The notes under the pieces: model-generated
The model's input: only the letters and a program-made list of their open reading frames with translations
What the model was told of the DNA's origin: nothing
Databases searched by the model: none
Translations under genes and position numbers: made by a program
Assembly: GCF_026262505.1 (NCBI RefSeq)
Contig: NC_067206.1
Coordinates: forward strand, 24,133,896 to 24,197,895
DNA from: Trichomonas vaginalis G3
Lineage: Eukaryota; Parabasalia; Trichomonadida; Trichomonadidae
Length of the DNA: 64,000 nt
Direction: 5' to 3'
Shown here: piece by piece, positions 22,063 through 32,311 of the stretch
How the letters are laid out: each line of letters opens with the position of its first letter
How positions within the stretch are numbered: position 1 is the stretch's first letter

Positions 22063-22322
22063 TTATCCGACCAAATAAGTGTCACTTTTTCGGTTCACCT
22101 CACTTTCCGTAACTCGTCTTACAACATTTCTTTGATCCGGCGATTTTTTGTCAATTTTTATGATGGGCGCCTTTTTGTTCATGAAGTGATACATCCTAAC
22201 ATGATACGTTACAGTGGAATAGCTAGGAGCATCCATACCGAAGCATTTTACCAATGTCTCGTAGATTTTTTACAGTCTTTGCATTTTTTTGCAAGAGCGA
22301 GGATGTTTTCTTTATGATTCAT
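22063..22322 (-). pseudogene. Mariner transposase, N-terminal part
   Basis: On the minus strand a start at 22322 reads MNHKENILALAKKCKD; the coding signal then passes, through a frame change near 22250, into FGMDAPSYSTVTYHVRMYHF and RRVTESEVNRK. This is the first helix-turn-helix region of a mariner transposase and lies at the expected distance inside the right terminal repeat. It is separated from the catalytic part by the palindrome-array insertion. Confidence 0.7.
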
Positions 22323-22566
22323 TAAAAAAATGAAAAAAATCCCGCCAAAATTTCCCGCGAAACCGCCTCTTGTCTCAAAATTCATTTTATATCCCGGCAT
22401 GGCGCCAAAATACAACATACTCATCATATACATATATTCATATTTTTTATTATATATTTATAATCAGCATATATCTCCTTTAATAGTCTCATATAGAGCG
22501 CTGTGCTAAACGCACCTTTGGACACCCTATATTTTAACTCCCTTTGAAAACCTCAATTTTCCATAC

Positions 22567-22628
22567 AGAGGGAACGGGAATAGCATCCAATATTCCCTGA
22601 GAATGGTTGCGCATTCTCAGTTCCCTCT
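22567..22628. repeat. Three-way hairpin
   Basis: AGAGGGAA..TTCCCTCT encloses two adjacent hairpins, GGGAATAGCATCCAATATTCCC and CTGAGAATG..CATTCTCAG, giving a cloverleaf-like palindrome with no coding content. Confidence 0.8.
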
Positions 22629-22846
22629 ATATTTCGAACGAAGCTCTCATCGGTCTTTTTTTAATACTAAACGTTTTTTTTCCCTGTCACTTTTAGCTAA
22701 AATTTGGGTTTGCCTAAAATATTTTATTTATTCAAAGAATTCAATTTTTTATTGGATCAAAAAACTTGTGTTAAAGTTCGTATTTTAAGATAACTATACT
22801 TTTAGAAGCTGTTTTTATTTTTTTCACCGGGATTTTATTAATTTTG

Positions 22847-22917
22847 CAAATTACCTCAGACTTTTCAGAGGATTGAGTTGCCACTCAATCCTCTGAAATA
22901 GTCTGTGGTAATTTTTA
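22847..22917. repeat. Long hairpin, about 31-bp arms
   Basis: AAATTACC-CAGAC-TTTCAGAGGATTGAGT is followed after a 4-base loop by its near-perfect complement. Confidence 0.9.
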
Positions 22918-23538
22918 GTCTCTACACTATTTCAATATAAGCTCCATTTTTAAACAGTTTTTAAAAATCGAGCATTGAAAAATGTGATGAGACTTAATTC
23001 TTTCAAAATTTGAATCTTATTGTATATCACCGGACTATGATCATAATAGAGTTGCAATCTCTAATTATAGCCACATTAGTACTCGTGGGTCGATATATCA
23101 TGGGAGATACAAAATTATTTGAATTTTCTTTTATTTTTTTAAAAAATATTAAAAAAATAAATAAATAACAACACAGCATCACTTTTCGTAAAATGCTTTA
23201 ATCCTAGTCCTTTTTCCCCTTAATTTTTCAATCTCTCCCAGGTTGAAATTTATTCCGGGAATTTTTAAAGATGCTTGGTCAACATAAAATTTCATTCGTT
23301 TTCTCATTATCGAAAAAAATTTGGAAAGCTAAGAAGTCAATAACAAGTTATATAATACAACAAAACCCACATCGGATATGTTTTCATCAAATAGTCTCCT
23401 AGATTTGTTATGAAATTAAAATATCATGATATTTTAAGGGCTTTTGATTTCAATATTAGAATTATTCAGTTATGTCGTGCTAATATCAATTGCTTTATAC
23501 AATTAATCGTTTACAAGCTGCAAAAATCGAACAATAAT
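22918..23538. other. AT-rich region without a gene
   Basis: No open frame or clear repeat seen. Confidence 0.55.
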
Positions 23539-23858
23539 TTGACTTTGTAAAAAAAGTGCGTCATTTTTATTCGTTATACTTACAAAATGTAAACATTACG
23601 AGAAACATTTACATTTGTAAATGTAACAAGTAAAGTTGTATCGCATAATTTGACTTTGTAAAAAAAGTGCGTCATTTTTATTCGTTATACTTACAAAATG
23701 TAAACATTACGAGAAACATTTACATTTGTAAATGTAACAAGTAAAGTTGTATCGCATAATTTGACTTTGTAAAAAAAGTGTGTCATTTTTATTCGTTATA
23801 CTTACAAAATGTAAACATTACGAGAAACATTTACATTTGTAAATGTAACAAGTAAATA
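23539..23858. repeat. 111-bp tandem repeat, three copies
   Basis: TTGACTTTGTAAAAAAAGTG begins at 23539, 23650 and 23761; the period is 111 bp and the copies differ at only one or two bases. Each holds the palindrome ACATTTACAAATGTAAATGT-type core. Confidence 0.93.
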
Positions 23859-24349
23859 CATCAGACTTAAATTGTAAATGTAGTTTATCTCTCTCATCTC
23901 CTTTTTAAAAGGTATTACATACATACGAACGCATGGGTCACTCAATAATTAGCGTGATAATAATTGAGGATAGACTGTAATCGTAATTTTATTTTTGGAC
24001 TTATATTTCGACATTTTGAAGTCGCTTGAAAGTCTTGCAAATGATTAAATTTGGAAAATTTGACCTAAGTCTGCATTATTTTGATGACTTAAACAATTCT
24101 ATAAATCTGTTTTCCTAAAAATTTAAAAAGATATAATTTCAATTTCCCTAAATTTATGTAATTCATATATCACCAAAATATTTGGACTGCATTTCGTTTG
24201 TCTGCACCTAATTAAAGTCTAAATACCAATTAATTTTGGAGTTGCATTGCTTTTAATGTAAAAATGCACGTTTAGAAAAAGACGATAACGATTAAATTAC
24301 AAAATCGATAACGACGACGATTAAATTACAAAATCGATAACCTCTCTAT
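23859..24349. other. AT-rich region left of the Mavericks
   Basis: No gene. CGATTAAATTACAAAATCGA occurs twice near 24288-24343. Confidence 0.5.
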
Positions 24350-24438
24350 AATGTTACTCTCGTTTCTGTGAGTGGTAAATTTAATCCCATTCTTTTAGAC
24401 CCTTCAGATTATATATCATTTATTAAAGATGACCATGA

Positions 24439-24451
24439 GCCGCATAGCGGC
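24439..24451. repeat. Mini-palindrome GCCGC-ATA-GCGGC (in a coding frame)
   Basis: 13-base perfect palindrome in an open frame, coding EPHSG; GACC and GGTC flank it. Compare 31202 and 41437. Confidence 0.85.
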
Positions 24452-24714
24452 GGGGTCGTAGACCTTGAAAAAACGTATGATATGTATATAAATAATGTGA
24501 TAGCGAAATGGGATATTAACATGATTTTAAGTTATTTAAATGAATCATTTATCGTATGGTATGAAGAAAATTTTAAATCAAAACCTGATAAACTTTTTGA
24601 ACTTGATGAAATAAATAACCTTATTAAATTTCCGCTGAAAATTAAATTTTGTACTCCTCATCTTCGTTCATTGTTGGGGATATTAAATTTTGAAAAAGAT
24701 GTTGGGGATGTTTT

Positions 24715-24719
24715 GTATT
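24715..24719. repeat. Target site duplication GTATT (left)
   Basis: GTATT stands immediately left of the inner element's first base and again at 46635-46639 immediately right of its last base. Confidence 0.9.
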
Positions 24720-25395
24720 AGTTAGTATACATATCATGTGTACGGTGGCACTGCATTCCTCAGTACGCAATACTTGTGAATTTGACACTTTACAAAACCG
24801 TTAACGTTTATTTTACAACACAAACGACAACACCAACTTAACCTTAAATATTTATAAAGCCGCCAACCACTTCACCTTACTACTGTAAAAATAAACGTTC
24901 TCACTTACAAAAGTATTGCAACTCTTCCCATTGCTGTGCTTCACACAATAGTTCATATTCTTCAGTATCGCTGCTGTCGCTCCAATCGTCAGAGTCAAAA
25001 TCACTGTCATAGTTTATACCTGTAAGTTTTGACAAAGCTAATGAAACACGTTTACCGTTTGTATCGTATGCTTGTATAAACTTTCCATTCTTCATTCCTT
25101 CATAAACGCTCAAACTAACTTTACCCTTTCTCCCTCGTATCTGATAGAATGTATTTTCACGAGGAACGAAGAACAAGTTCTTGAACTCATGACCGTTGTA
25201 GTTTGTTATCTCAATAGTTTTCGTCATTTATATAAAAATAAAATAAAAAAATAAACTTAAAATTAATGATATCACCACCCTCACACGTATGAAAACATAG
25301 CGCAAAAATAAATTTAGGTGAAGTGGTGAAATCTCACCTCTTTTTTCACCTCTTTTTTCACCTCATGAATTCATTGCTTTATAACTCTCTTCCTT
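24720..25395. repeat. Inner Maverick left terminal inverted repeat
   Basis: 676 bp, matching 45959-46634 inverted, with no length difference and at least one base difference noted. It contains a whole 108-codon gene and the AGGTGA/TCACCT palindromes. Confidence 0.95.
24901..25227 (-). CDS. Maverick TIR-encoded small acidic protein (left copy)
   Basis: The 108-residue product has a beta-rich front (GHEFKNLFFVPRENTFYQIRG) and a very acidic Ser/Asp tail (DSDFDSDDWSDSSDTEEYE). It lies entirely inside the terminal repeat and reads inwards from a TATATAAATG start preceded by an A/T tract; an identical copy lies in the right repeat. I do not recognise it. Two identical copies in fixed terminal positions suggest an early or regulatory product, or a protein binding near the ends; this is inference only. 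Confidence 0.75.
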   Translation of the reverse strand: MTKTIEITNYNGHEFKNLFFVPRENTFYQIRGRKGKVSLSVYEGMKNGKFIQAYDTNGKRVSLALSKLTGINYDSDFDSDDWSDSSDTEEYELLCEAQQWEELQYFCK

Positions 25396-25897
25396 GGTTT
25401 CTTTTTAGTTGCTTTCTTCACGTCTGTCTCCAACTTGACTGTCTTTCTTCTTCGTCCGTAATGATACCAGTTACTTCCACCAGTCAATGGGTCAAATGGT
25501 CTTTCGTAAGGATTTCCATACATTCCATAGGGACCATACGGAAGAACTACTGGTGGAGAAGAAACATTTTCTTAGTTCCATCGAATCTATTTAAATGCAT
25601 TGTTTCACCTTTCATCTGGTCATTAAAGTCTTTTGCGTGTTTTGCAAACTCATCGTCCTTTCCTAAAGCATTTTCTGACTCAGTCGCAACCAAATTGGAT
25701 GCTTTATTTATGAGCCCTATTTTATTTAATCTTAACTTCTTTGCAACCCAGCCTCCAATCTTCCCTTTATTTGCATCTAATGTCTTCGAAACCCTTCCTC
25801 CACTCATTTTATTTACTGCGTCATAAGCCCCAAGTGCTTTTGCTCCAAATGCTAATGCTTTTGTTCCCATTGCGCCTAAAGCTGTCCAAGCTACCAT
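25376..25897 (-). pseudogene. Inner Maverick: Gly/Ala-rich hydrophobic virion-type protein region
   Basis: The N-terminal part, starting from a TAAATG at 25897, is Gly/Ala-rich and amphipathic (WTALGAMGTKALAFGAKALG), the look of a small membrane-active or internal virion protein such as adenoviral pVI-type minor proteins. The downstream part of the region is Pro/Tyr- and then Lys/Arg-rich. It looks broken. The role is a guess from composition and from its place among capsid-type genes. Confidence 0.5.
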
Positions 25898-26122
25898 TTA
25901 CACCATATTAAAATCATCTCTCTTCAATATTATCTCATAAAAGTTCTCGTTACTGGAGAAAGTCAATGAAACATAAACATTCTCATGGACTTCGTCCTCG
26001 CCGCGTTGCGGCTTCATAAACTTCTTTCTTATCTCATCTATACGCTTCAAAATGTCTGAACAATTGCTAACATCTTCTACAACAGTTATTTCATCATGAA
26101 TGACCTTCAAGAACAAGCTCAT
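25898..26122 (-). CDS. Inner Maverick: small hypothetical protein
   Basis: This 74-residue frame starts at TTAAATG and abuts its neighbours on both sides with no spacing. The centre, KPQRGEDEVHE, is encoded by the mini-palindrome pair at 25987-26012, so that part is probably an inserted peptide. Not recognised otherwise. Confidence 0.55.
   Translation of the reverse strand: MSLFLKVIHDEITVVEDVSNCSDILKRIDEIRKKFMKPQRGEDEVHENVYVSLTFSSNENFYEIILKRDDFNMV
25987..26012. repeat. Mini-palindrome pair inside a coding frame
   Basis: GGAC-TTC-GTCC (25987-25997) and GCCGC-GTT-GCGGC (26000-26012), two bases apart, coding KPQRGEDEVH on the minus strand. Confidence 0.88.
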
Positions 26123-26929
26123 TTAATATGCTATTAAAATCATCTCAATAATGAGTCCATCCTTTCCATCTTTAGGTAGCACAACATCTTTCATTGAAGA
26201 AGGTTCGACAAGTCTTATGTTAAACTTACTGACAAAGTTTGTTATACTATAATGCTTCGGTGGCGAATACATGTAGTTTGAAAGACATAATATAGATTCT
26301 TCAGCAAATTCACTTATACTGGATTTTATAACAATGTTCTCACGAGACCAAATACCACCAATTGACAATCTTGTAAGCAATCCTGCTGAACCTTCTACTG
26401 TAAACGTCGATGGTAACATTCCACGAAGGTCATCTATTGACATCTTTGAGTCACTGAATTTAAATATTTTCTTAAAGCAATCGTCATTATCTAACCATGC
26501 AATAGCTTTGAAGTTTTCATTCGAATATACATCTGCTTCATTAAATGTAAAACCTGACTTCTTTGCAGAGACGACTTTAAAATCTATTGCATTTGTTTCA
26601 AAATTATATACTATGGTAACTTCTGAAGGTAATGGATGTCCTTCCGCAGTCAGTTGTTCTCTCACTACCGTTTGAAGCTTTGTGTTAAAAACTTTCATGT
26701 CATCTCCTGTGTCTAGGTTCACATACACAGCAACAGGAAAACTATCTTGCTTCTTTGTTTCATCATTATACCTCAAAACATTAAAGTTCTTCAATAATAT
26801 TGTTCTTCCTGCTGGAATACTTCTAACTTGTCTTATTTCAATAGCTTTCTCACCTCCTACATACTCTACCCAGTGTCTTGGATATTCATAAGTATACTGA
26901 CTTTCTTGAATTTTGGTAGGTTTCATCAT
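26123..26929 (-). CDS. Inner Maverick: penton-like minor capsid protein, paralogue 1
   Basis: The 268-residue product is beta-rich throughout and ends VVLPKDGKDGLIIEMILIAY. The protein at 41968 ends VFLPPDGKDCLYIEAQLL, so the two are paralogues. Alternation of short hydrophobic strands with polar turns fits a single jelly roll as in Polinton penton (minor capsid) proteins, but the family call is by look only. The frame is uninterrupted. It lies in a minus-strand block with two smaller genes. Confidence 0.6.
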   Translation of the reverse strand: MMKPTKIQESQYTYEYPRHWVEYVGGEKAIEIRQVRSIPAGRTILLKNFNVLRYNDETKKQDSFPVAVYVNLDTGDDMKVFNTKLQTVVREQLTAEGHPLPSEVTIVYNFETNAIDFKVVSAKKSGFTFNEADVYSNENFKAIAWLDNDDCFKKIFKFSDSKMSIDDLRGMLPSTFTVEGSAGLLTRLSIGGIWSRENIVIKSSISEFAEESILCLSNYMYSPPKHYSITNFVSKFNIRLVEPSSMKDVVLPKDGKDGLIIEMILIAY

Positions 26930-27001
26930 AACGTGTTCATAGTATATCTTTTTACGTCTTGTCAGTTAGTTGGTATTTCTGACTTGCATTTTTGAGATAA
27001 A

Positions 27002-27881
27002 ATGAAGCATTTAATACATGACGTAGATGAAGACATGAATGAAAGCAGTGAAAAGCTCATCTCATTCTTCCTTTCAGTAAGGACTATGAGTTCTGTTCAA
27101 ATGGTGTGTATTTCTATTGTGGAAAGATGGGTTCAGGTAAGACATTTAACCTCATTCGTCATATACTCATAACAGAGCGTTTAGGAAACGACTCTTACTA
27201 TGACCAAATCATTATATCAGCAACTTCAGACTCTATGATTCAACAGCGAAAACATTTATGTCAAAAGTTCAAGCCTCTGTCGTTAAAGTTCCAGATAGCG
27301 AACTCATTGAATTTCTTCAACGTTACATTCGACGTAAAGAGAAAATATTATGCTATTGTAGAGTTCATACAGTCAGGAATGCAAAAGACTTCTGAGGAGA
27401 TGGAAAGAATTATTGACAAACACCACTTACGTCAGTACTCAGGAGTTTACGATATGAAACGACTTACAAAACTACATTCTGTCAAACTTTCAAAATACCC
27501 CTTCAAAAGTATCCTTCAAATACTCTGCTCGTTTGCGACGACTTCGCCGGAAAAAGGTTTAGTGTCAAAAGCAGACTCACCATTAGCTAACATCATAACT
27601 AAAGTCAGACATTACCACTTAACTGTAGCAATACTTATGCAAACATGGCGTTTCCTTGCTTTAAACATAAAAACGTCTCATAACTGACTTCGTTATCTTT
27701 CAAGGTTTCTCACGCTATGATATTGAACTCATTTGGAAACAGTCAGGTATAACATTACCTTTTGAAGAAATTTGGGAAGCATATAAGTCTCTCATCTCTC
27801 CTCGTTCATACCTTGAGATTCATATCATGACTAATACAATTAAAGTCAAAAATATTCCATGGGAACGACCAACATTGTTTT
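27002..27881 (+). pseudogene. Inner Maverick: genome-packaging ATPase region (A32/FtsK-HerA type)
   Basis: The Walker A motif YCGKMGSGKTFNL is plain, and the surrounding coding signal matches the compact packaging ATPases of Polintons and related double-jelly-roll viruses, which pump genome into capsids. The coding region looks broken. It is divergent from the penton-like gene at 26929. Confidence 0.75.
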
Positions 27882-27886
27882 AAAGT

Positions 27887-28282
27887 TTAACCTTCAGATT
27901 GACTGATGGTAAACAAATTCCATGCATCTCTGTCGCCATTTCTGTTAATATTTTTGCTGTCATTCATATCATCCACTTCCCCATCCGTTAGCTTTTGAGG
28001 ATATGTGTTAGAATAGCTGTTCTTAAATGAAGGCTTTTCACCTTTGAGAGCATAAACTCTATAACTTTCTGCATACTTTATGTTTGAACCTCCTGAGCCA
28101 TCATTGACATAAATTTTTAATAGCTTCCACCCTTTGTTCATATTCCTGCTTCTTCCCTTAGCTCTTTTGTTCAGTAGTTCTACATCTTTATACACAGCTC
28201 CTGTCTCAGTGAATTCAACAATATTTTCATTCGTTAGCTTTACATTCAAACCCTTGTCGAGTATATTGTTCATTTCATACAT
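27887..28282 (-). CDS. Inner Maverick: hypothetical protein
   Basis: ATG 28282 is preferred because a further 5' start would overlap the divergent gene at 28308. The 131-residue product is basic in its middle (NKRAKGRSRNMNKGWK) with a Gly/Ser-rich turn and a polar Asp/Asn-rich tail. No family recognised. It converges on the ATPase region, with their ends five bases apart. Confidence 0.55.
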   Translation of the reverse strand: MYEMNNILDKGLNVKLTNENIVEFTETGAVYKDVELLNKRAKGRSRNMNKGWKLLKIYVNDGSGGSNIKYAESYRVYALKGEKPSFKNSYSNTYPQKLTDGEVDDMNDSKNINRNGDRDAWNLFTISQSEG

Positions 28283-28307
28283 ATAAAAGGTTTTTATTCT
28301 ATATGAA

Positions 28308-28886
28308 ATGAGAAGCAAATCCATCTTAGCTGGTGCCGTTAATGTTCCAATTGAACCAACATCAAATGTTGACTCACGAACGACAAACAATATTGTCATA
28401 AAGAACTATAGTTCAGAGTGTTTGAAAGAAGAACCAGAGCTGAAATCCGTGAATTTAAACACAGCTTCAAACGCTAACGCTACATCAGATGTTAAGTTAG
28501 AGTATCCACCACTGGACCAAATTCTTTCAAGAGAAGCCAACGACAACCCTTACATAAATGTTCAAACAAATCCTTCAGATAACGTAGACCATTACCTTCT
28601 TCAGTTATACCAAACAATTTTACTCAAAGACGATAAGAAGCTTTTGACAAATCTTATAAGTAAGAACCAAATAATTCTAACAAAGGAGGACCTTGAAAAT
28701 GTTATCTCACGAATAACAGGGAAACAATGTGTCATTGACTATCTCGACCCTGAAATCGAATGCTGTGGTCAAACGCCACCATTCATGAAAATAGGTAACA
28801 TCCGCATCATTGAAATACCAGGAACTACAGGAGTTGAGTTTAAGTATAAATATTCGAACGAATACAAAACTTTCAACAGAATATAA
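28308..28886 (+). CDS. Inner Maverick: hypothetical protein
   Basis: The 192-residue product has a disordered Thr/Asn-rich front and a folded C-terminal part with CVIDYLDPEIECCGQTPPF. No transmembrane segment. Not recognised. It starts from an intergenic space shared with the minus-strand gene at 28282. Confidence 0.55.
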   Translation: MRSKSILAGAVNVPIEPTSNVDSRTTNNIVIKNYSSECLKEEPELKSVNLNTASNANATSDVKLEYPPLDQILSREANDNPYINVQTNPSDNVDHYLLQLYQTILLKDDKKLLTNLISKNQIILTKEDLENVISRITGKQCVIDYLDPEIECCGQTPPFMKIGNIRIIEIPGTTGVEFKYKYSNEYKTFNRI

Positions 28887-28912
28887 ATTTGTTTGAAATA
28901 TGTTTTAGTAAA

Positions 28913-29179
28913 TTAAAGCAATTTGTATCTATCCAAAACTTCTTCAACAGTATCGAACTCATCTTCATAATGCAAACCTAATCTTATTGACTTGGTGCAG
29001 TTTTCACTAACACAATATAGCGCTTTGCGCTCGGCGCCTTTGACGCCTTTTTCTGTTCTCTTGACTGACATAACTAACTCATTTGTTTCATCAAACAGCA
29101 ATAACCAAAGTTCATGACCTAATACATAACATTCATACTTTATATTTTTAGCTCTGAGTTCTCTTGTAAGCTGTTGCAT
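28913..29179 (-). CDS. Inner Maverick: hypothetical protein with mini-palindrome insert
   Basis: The 88-residue frame starts at TTAAATG. Its middle, KGVKGAERKAL, is encoded by the palindromes AGCGC-TTT-GCGCT and GGCGCC-TTTG-ACGCC (29019-29047). The rest is mixed alpha/beta. Its 5' end overlaps the 3' end of the penton-like gene by 40 bases. Not recognised. Confidence 0.5.
   Translation of the reverse strand: MQQLTRELRAKNIKYECYVLGHELWLLLFDETNELVMSVKRTEKGVKGAERKALYCVSENCTKSIRLGLHYEDEFDTVEEVLDRYKLL
29019..29047. repeat. Mini-palindrome pair inside a coding frame
   Basis: AGCGC-TTT-GCGCT (29019-29031) followed two bases on by an imperfect GGCG..CGCC hairpin (29033-29047). Confidence 0.8.
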
Positions 29180-29916
29180 TTAATATTTTCTAAAAAGTCA
29201 ACTTCAACAGTCATTCGCACTGGTGCCTTCAGTTCTACAGGCTCGCCTTGAAAGTCAACAAGTCTGAATTGCATGTCTTTCAAATTATGAGGACTAATGC
29301 GAACCCATTTACCTAAATGAGTTGCTATGACAGGAACGTTTGGAATGAACATTGAATTGACTGCATAACAGAAGGATTTATATTCTACTGAACCTTTACT
29401 ATTAACTCCTGAAATACCTGTGACATTAGCTATTTTTGACTCAATGTATAAACAATTACCATAACATACGTATGGAACAGATTTCATCTCAATCGTTTTG
29501 TCAACACTTTTCAAAGGAAATGTCATATGGTATGCTCCCAGAAGCAATTGAACTCTATGACTCATTCGTGTTATCTTAAACTCCTTCGCATAACTGAACT
29601 TCAAAACTCCTGCAATAAGTTTAACATTCATTAAGTTTTCTTCGTTCTCCTTGTTTATTGTAGTATTTATGAGCGCATTTAACACTCCAGCTAATGTTTC
29701 CATCTTATATTCTACATTATTGTGAAATCTTATTTCATGCTTCTTTCCATCTATTTCAAGCTCCATGAAATCTGTTTCATCTGTTATAACGAATGAAGCG
29801 ATAGTATTGAAGTCAACAACTCTGAATGCAAGTGGCTCATTCTGTAGACCTAAGTTTGTTTGTAGCTTTACTGTCCCGTATTCGTTTGGGTCTGTACTTT
29901 GCAAATAGAACAACAT
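29140..29916 (-). CDS. Inner Maverick: penton-like minor capsid protein, paralogue 2
   Basis: From ATG 29916 (after AGAATAAA) the product is about 258 residues and beta-rich. The C-terminal stretch MQFRLVDFQGEPVELKAP followed by VRMTVEVDFLEN is the closing strand pattern usual in penton-like jelly-roll proteins of Polintons (F-R-L-V-D..G..V.L...V.V.V.F). The outer element's interrupted gene has a matching FRITDLFDCDLEF phrase. A start at 29949 is possible but overlaps the divergent fibre gene. Assignment is moderately confident. Confidence 0.62.
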   Translation of the reverse strand: MLFYLQSTDPNEYGTVKLQTNLGLQNEPLAFRVVDFNTIASFVITDETDFMELEIDGKKHEIRFHNNVEYKMETLAGVLNALINTTINKENEENLMNVKLIAGVLKFSYAKEFKITRMSHRVQLLLGAYHMTFPLKSVDKTIEMKSVPYVCYGNCLYIESKIANVTGISGVNSKGSVEYKSFCYAVNSMFIPNVPVIATHLGKWVRISPHNLKDMQFRLVDFQGEPVELKAPVRMTVEVDFLENIKCNSLQENSELKI

Positions 29917-31183
29917 TTTATTCTCATTAAAATATGAGTATTGCTGCATATGCGTATGAAGCTGACAGAGCTAAACGTTTATATTTTGGTCAATACTCTC
30001 TCACACTTACTGACAAATATATTGTTATCAGATGGAAATACCGAGAAATACATAACATGGAAGGACTATGAAAAGTTTGACCCTATTTTAACTCCATGTA
30101 CTATGCCATTCATTGTAAATGGTGAAGTTGTCATGAAGAACGACACAACAGTATATAAGTCTGTTCATGAAGCGTTAGAATATATGTTGAATTATAATCC
30201 CGAAAGATTTGACCCAAGCACTACACCATGTACAATGCCTTTTATTAAGGATGGTGAAATCGTAAGAGTTCCGGATTCAACGGTTTATACTGCTGTTCAA
30301 AACAGTTTACAAAACATTTTAGCGAATATCTTTAATTCAGAAACTACAGAAATAAAATTACCATATATAACAGATGCTAAAGAAATTAAATCAAAAACGA
30401 CAACATTATTTACGTCACTTAATGATTTAATGACTTATATCATTAATATTCCTGCACCAACTACAGCATTTGATCCAAACTCGACGGTTTGCAGTGTACC
30501 TTTCATAAAGGACAGTTCATTAATTGTTTTAAGGGATTCAACAGTTAATGAATCATTAAAGGCGTCATTAATGAAAATCATTGATTTTAACTCATTCACG
30601 AATACATATAATTCATTCATTAATGTTTCATATGCTTCTAAAGAAGGTGAGCCAAAAACTATCGATAAAGCGGTGTATGAAATAAAAGCATCAACGACGA
30701 AATTGAATTCGTTAACTTTTGACGGTGATAGTTTCGTTAATGACATAACATCGGGGAAAACAATTTTAACGAAAGAATATTTAAAATCTCATGTTAGTGA
30801 GTTCGTTGAAATTGAAAAAGAAGGTGGAATTAAGTTCGATCCACTGAGTTTCATTTTCAGCTTAGCGAATGCGGGTGTTAGTTTCGCTGAATGGACACAA
30901 TACAGAGTGAAATAAATGCAATATGGACGTTTTTGGGGTCAAAAGCGGGAATGGGTGAGCTTGTAAATGCTGCAAGAACATTAGGTGAAACAGGAAATTT
31001 TGTAGATGGTTTTAAAAGACTTGTTTCAAATGTTTTAACAAACACAAAGAAATTATTTAGATATACCATACATAACGGACGGATTTTCGAACAGGTAGCA
31101 ACAAACCCTCCGGTTATGGCTGCGTTGATGATGGTTAGAGATATAAAACCACGTAACGACGGGAACGAAGAACATGAACAACA

Positions 31184-31214
31184 GAGCCCAACGGGCTCAG
31201 AGCCACATAGTGGC
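31184..31214. repeat. Mini-palindrome pair inside the fibre frame
   Basis: GAGCCC-AAC-GGGCTC (31184-31198), three-base spacer, GCCAC-ATA-GTGGC (31202-31214); coding QSPTGSEPHSGE. Confidence 0.9.
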
Positions 31215-32299
31215 GAGGATACTGGTCGGGTTATTCAAGACATTAAAAACGTGTATCCTGAAGTTATTGATTTATTTAGAGGAGTTAATGATTCAATTTC
31301 AAAACATTCTATAACCCTCGATGAAGAGAATAAATTAACAGATTATATATTCGTCATTATTGCAGAATTAATGAAGAGAATAAATGAAAAAGGAATTGGT
31401 GATATCATTAATGTCAGCGATGTAATGATGAAAAGAAATTTTGACTCATTATTTACAAAACCGAAAACAGAATATAGTCTTTATGACGTAATTACCGAAT
31501 TAATGAAAAAGATTAATGATAATAAGAGTTCTGGCGGAAGAGTTGAATTAGAAGTGAATGATGTTAATGAGAAATTAGCCGAAAAAGCAGATAAAAACCA
31601 CGTTCATTATATAACTTCAGACGAACAGATTATAACGGACTACCATGGATATTTAACACGAAGTGATGAAGCGAAGACAAAAAATGTTAATGAAAGAAGA
31701 TATAAATACATTCGTGCTAAAGGTTATGACATAAGCTGTACTGTACAGTATGACACAGGTAAAGCACCAGAAGCATTTGGTTATAACGATGAAATTTATG
31801 CCTCTACTTTCTCTGTTAACGGTGTATTAGTTGAACCAAGATTTACTTTGAGAGTTAAGTCAAAAATAACGTTTGAAGATGCTATTAAAAGTAAAGCTGA
31901 CAAAGTTGAACTCGAAGCAATGAACAAAGTTTTGAAATCTCATAAACACAACATCTCCGATATAAATGAACTTCAAACTTCTTTAGACAGTAAAGCTGAC
32001 AAGAACCATACACATAAATCCTTCACTACTGTTAGAGCAGACGACATAATATTGAACTTTGACCTTGGTTCAAGTGCACCATTAGAAAATCCAAGTACAA
32101 GCGTAAAAGATACTCTTAACAGTTTAGATAACAGTTGCAGGAACATTGAAAGTCATGCCAGAAACTTTGAAGCACATGAACTACCAGCAATGTTAGATAA
32201 GAAAGCAGACAAGAACCATACACATAAATCCTTCACAACTGTTGCTATAGAAAGTATTGAAGGAACGGTTGAAGAAACTGGTGGGGAGGGCGGAGCCCC

Positions 32300-32311
32300 G
32301 CCGCACGCGGC
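32300..32311. repeat. Mini-palindrome inside the fibre frame
   Basis: GCCG-CACG-CGGC, preceded by a G/C-rich GGAGCCCC; coding APPHAA. Confidence 0.65.

Larger units (their letters stand above)
19837..22529 (-). mobile_element. Rearranged mariner (Tvmar-type) with internal insertion
   Basis: A 28-bp inverted repeat starting TAGGGTGTCCAAAGGTG lies at 19837-19864 and, inverted, at 22502-22529, with one mismatch, and both ends are flanked by TA. The interval is 2.69 kb, about twice a normal mariner. The 3' two thirds of a transposase (19917-20822) and a separate 5' part (22063-22322) face the same way but are separated by about 1.2 kb holding a palindrome array and a host-like gene start. Next to the 3' part, plus-strand 20745-20790 reads RQITESELKQK, which matches RRVTESEVNRK of the 5' part on the other strand, so an inversion or a second element is involved. 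Confidence 0.85.
24350..24719 (+). pseudogene. Outer Maverick: minor capsid-like gene, part left of the inner insertion
   Basis: This stretch belongs to the outer element and is cut at 24719/24720 by the inner Maverick. It contains the mini-palindrome GCCGC-ATA-GCGGC at 24439. The rest of the same gene region lies right of the inner element (46640-46944), where the product has the jelly-roll look of the penton-like family. Confidence 0.6.
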
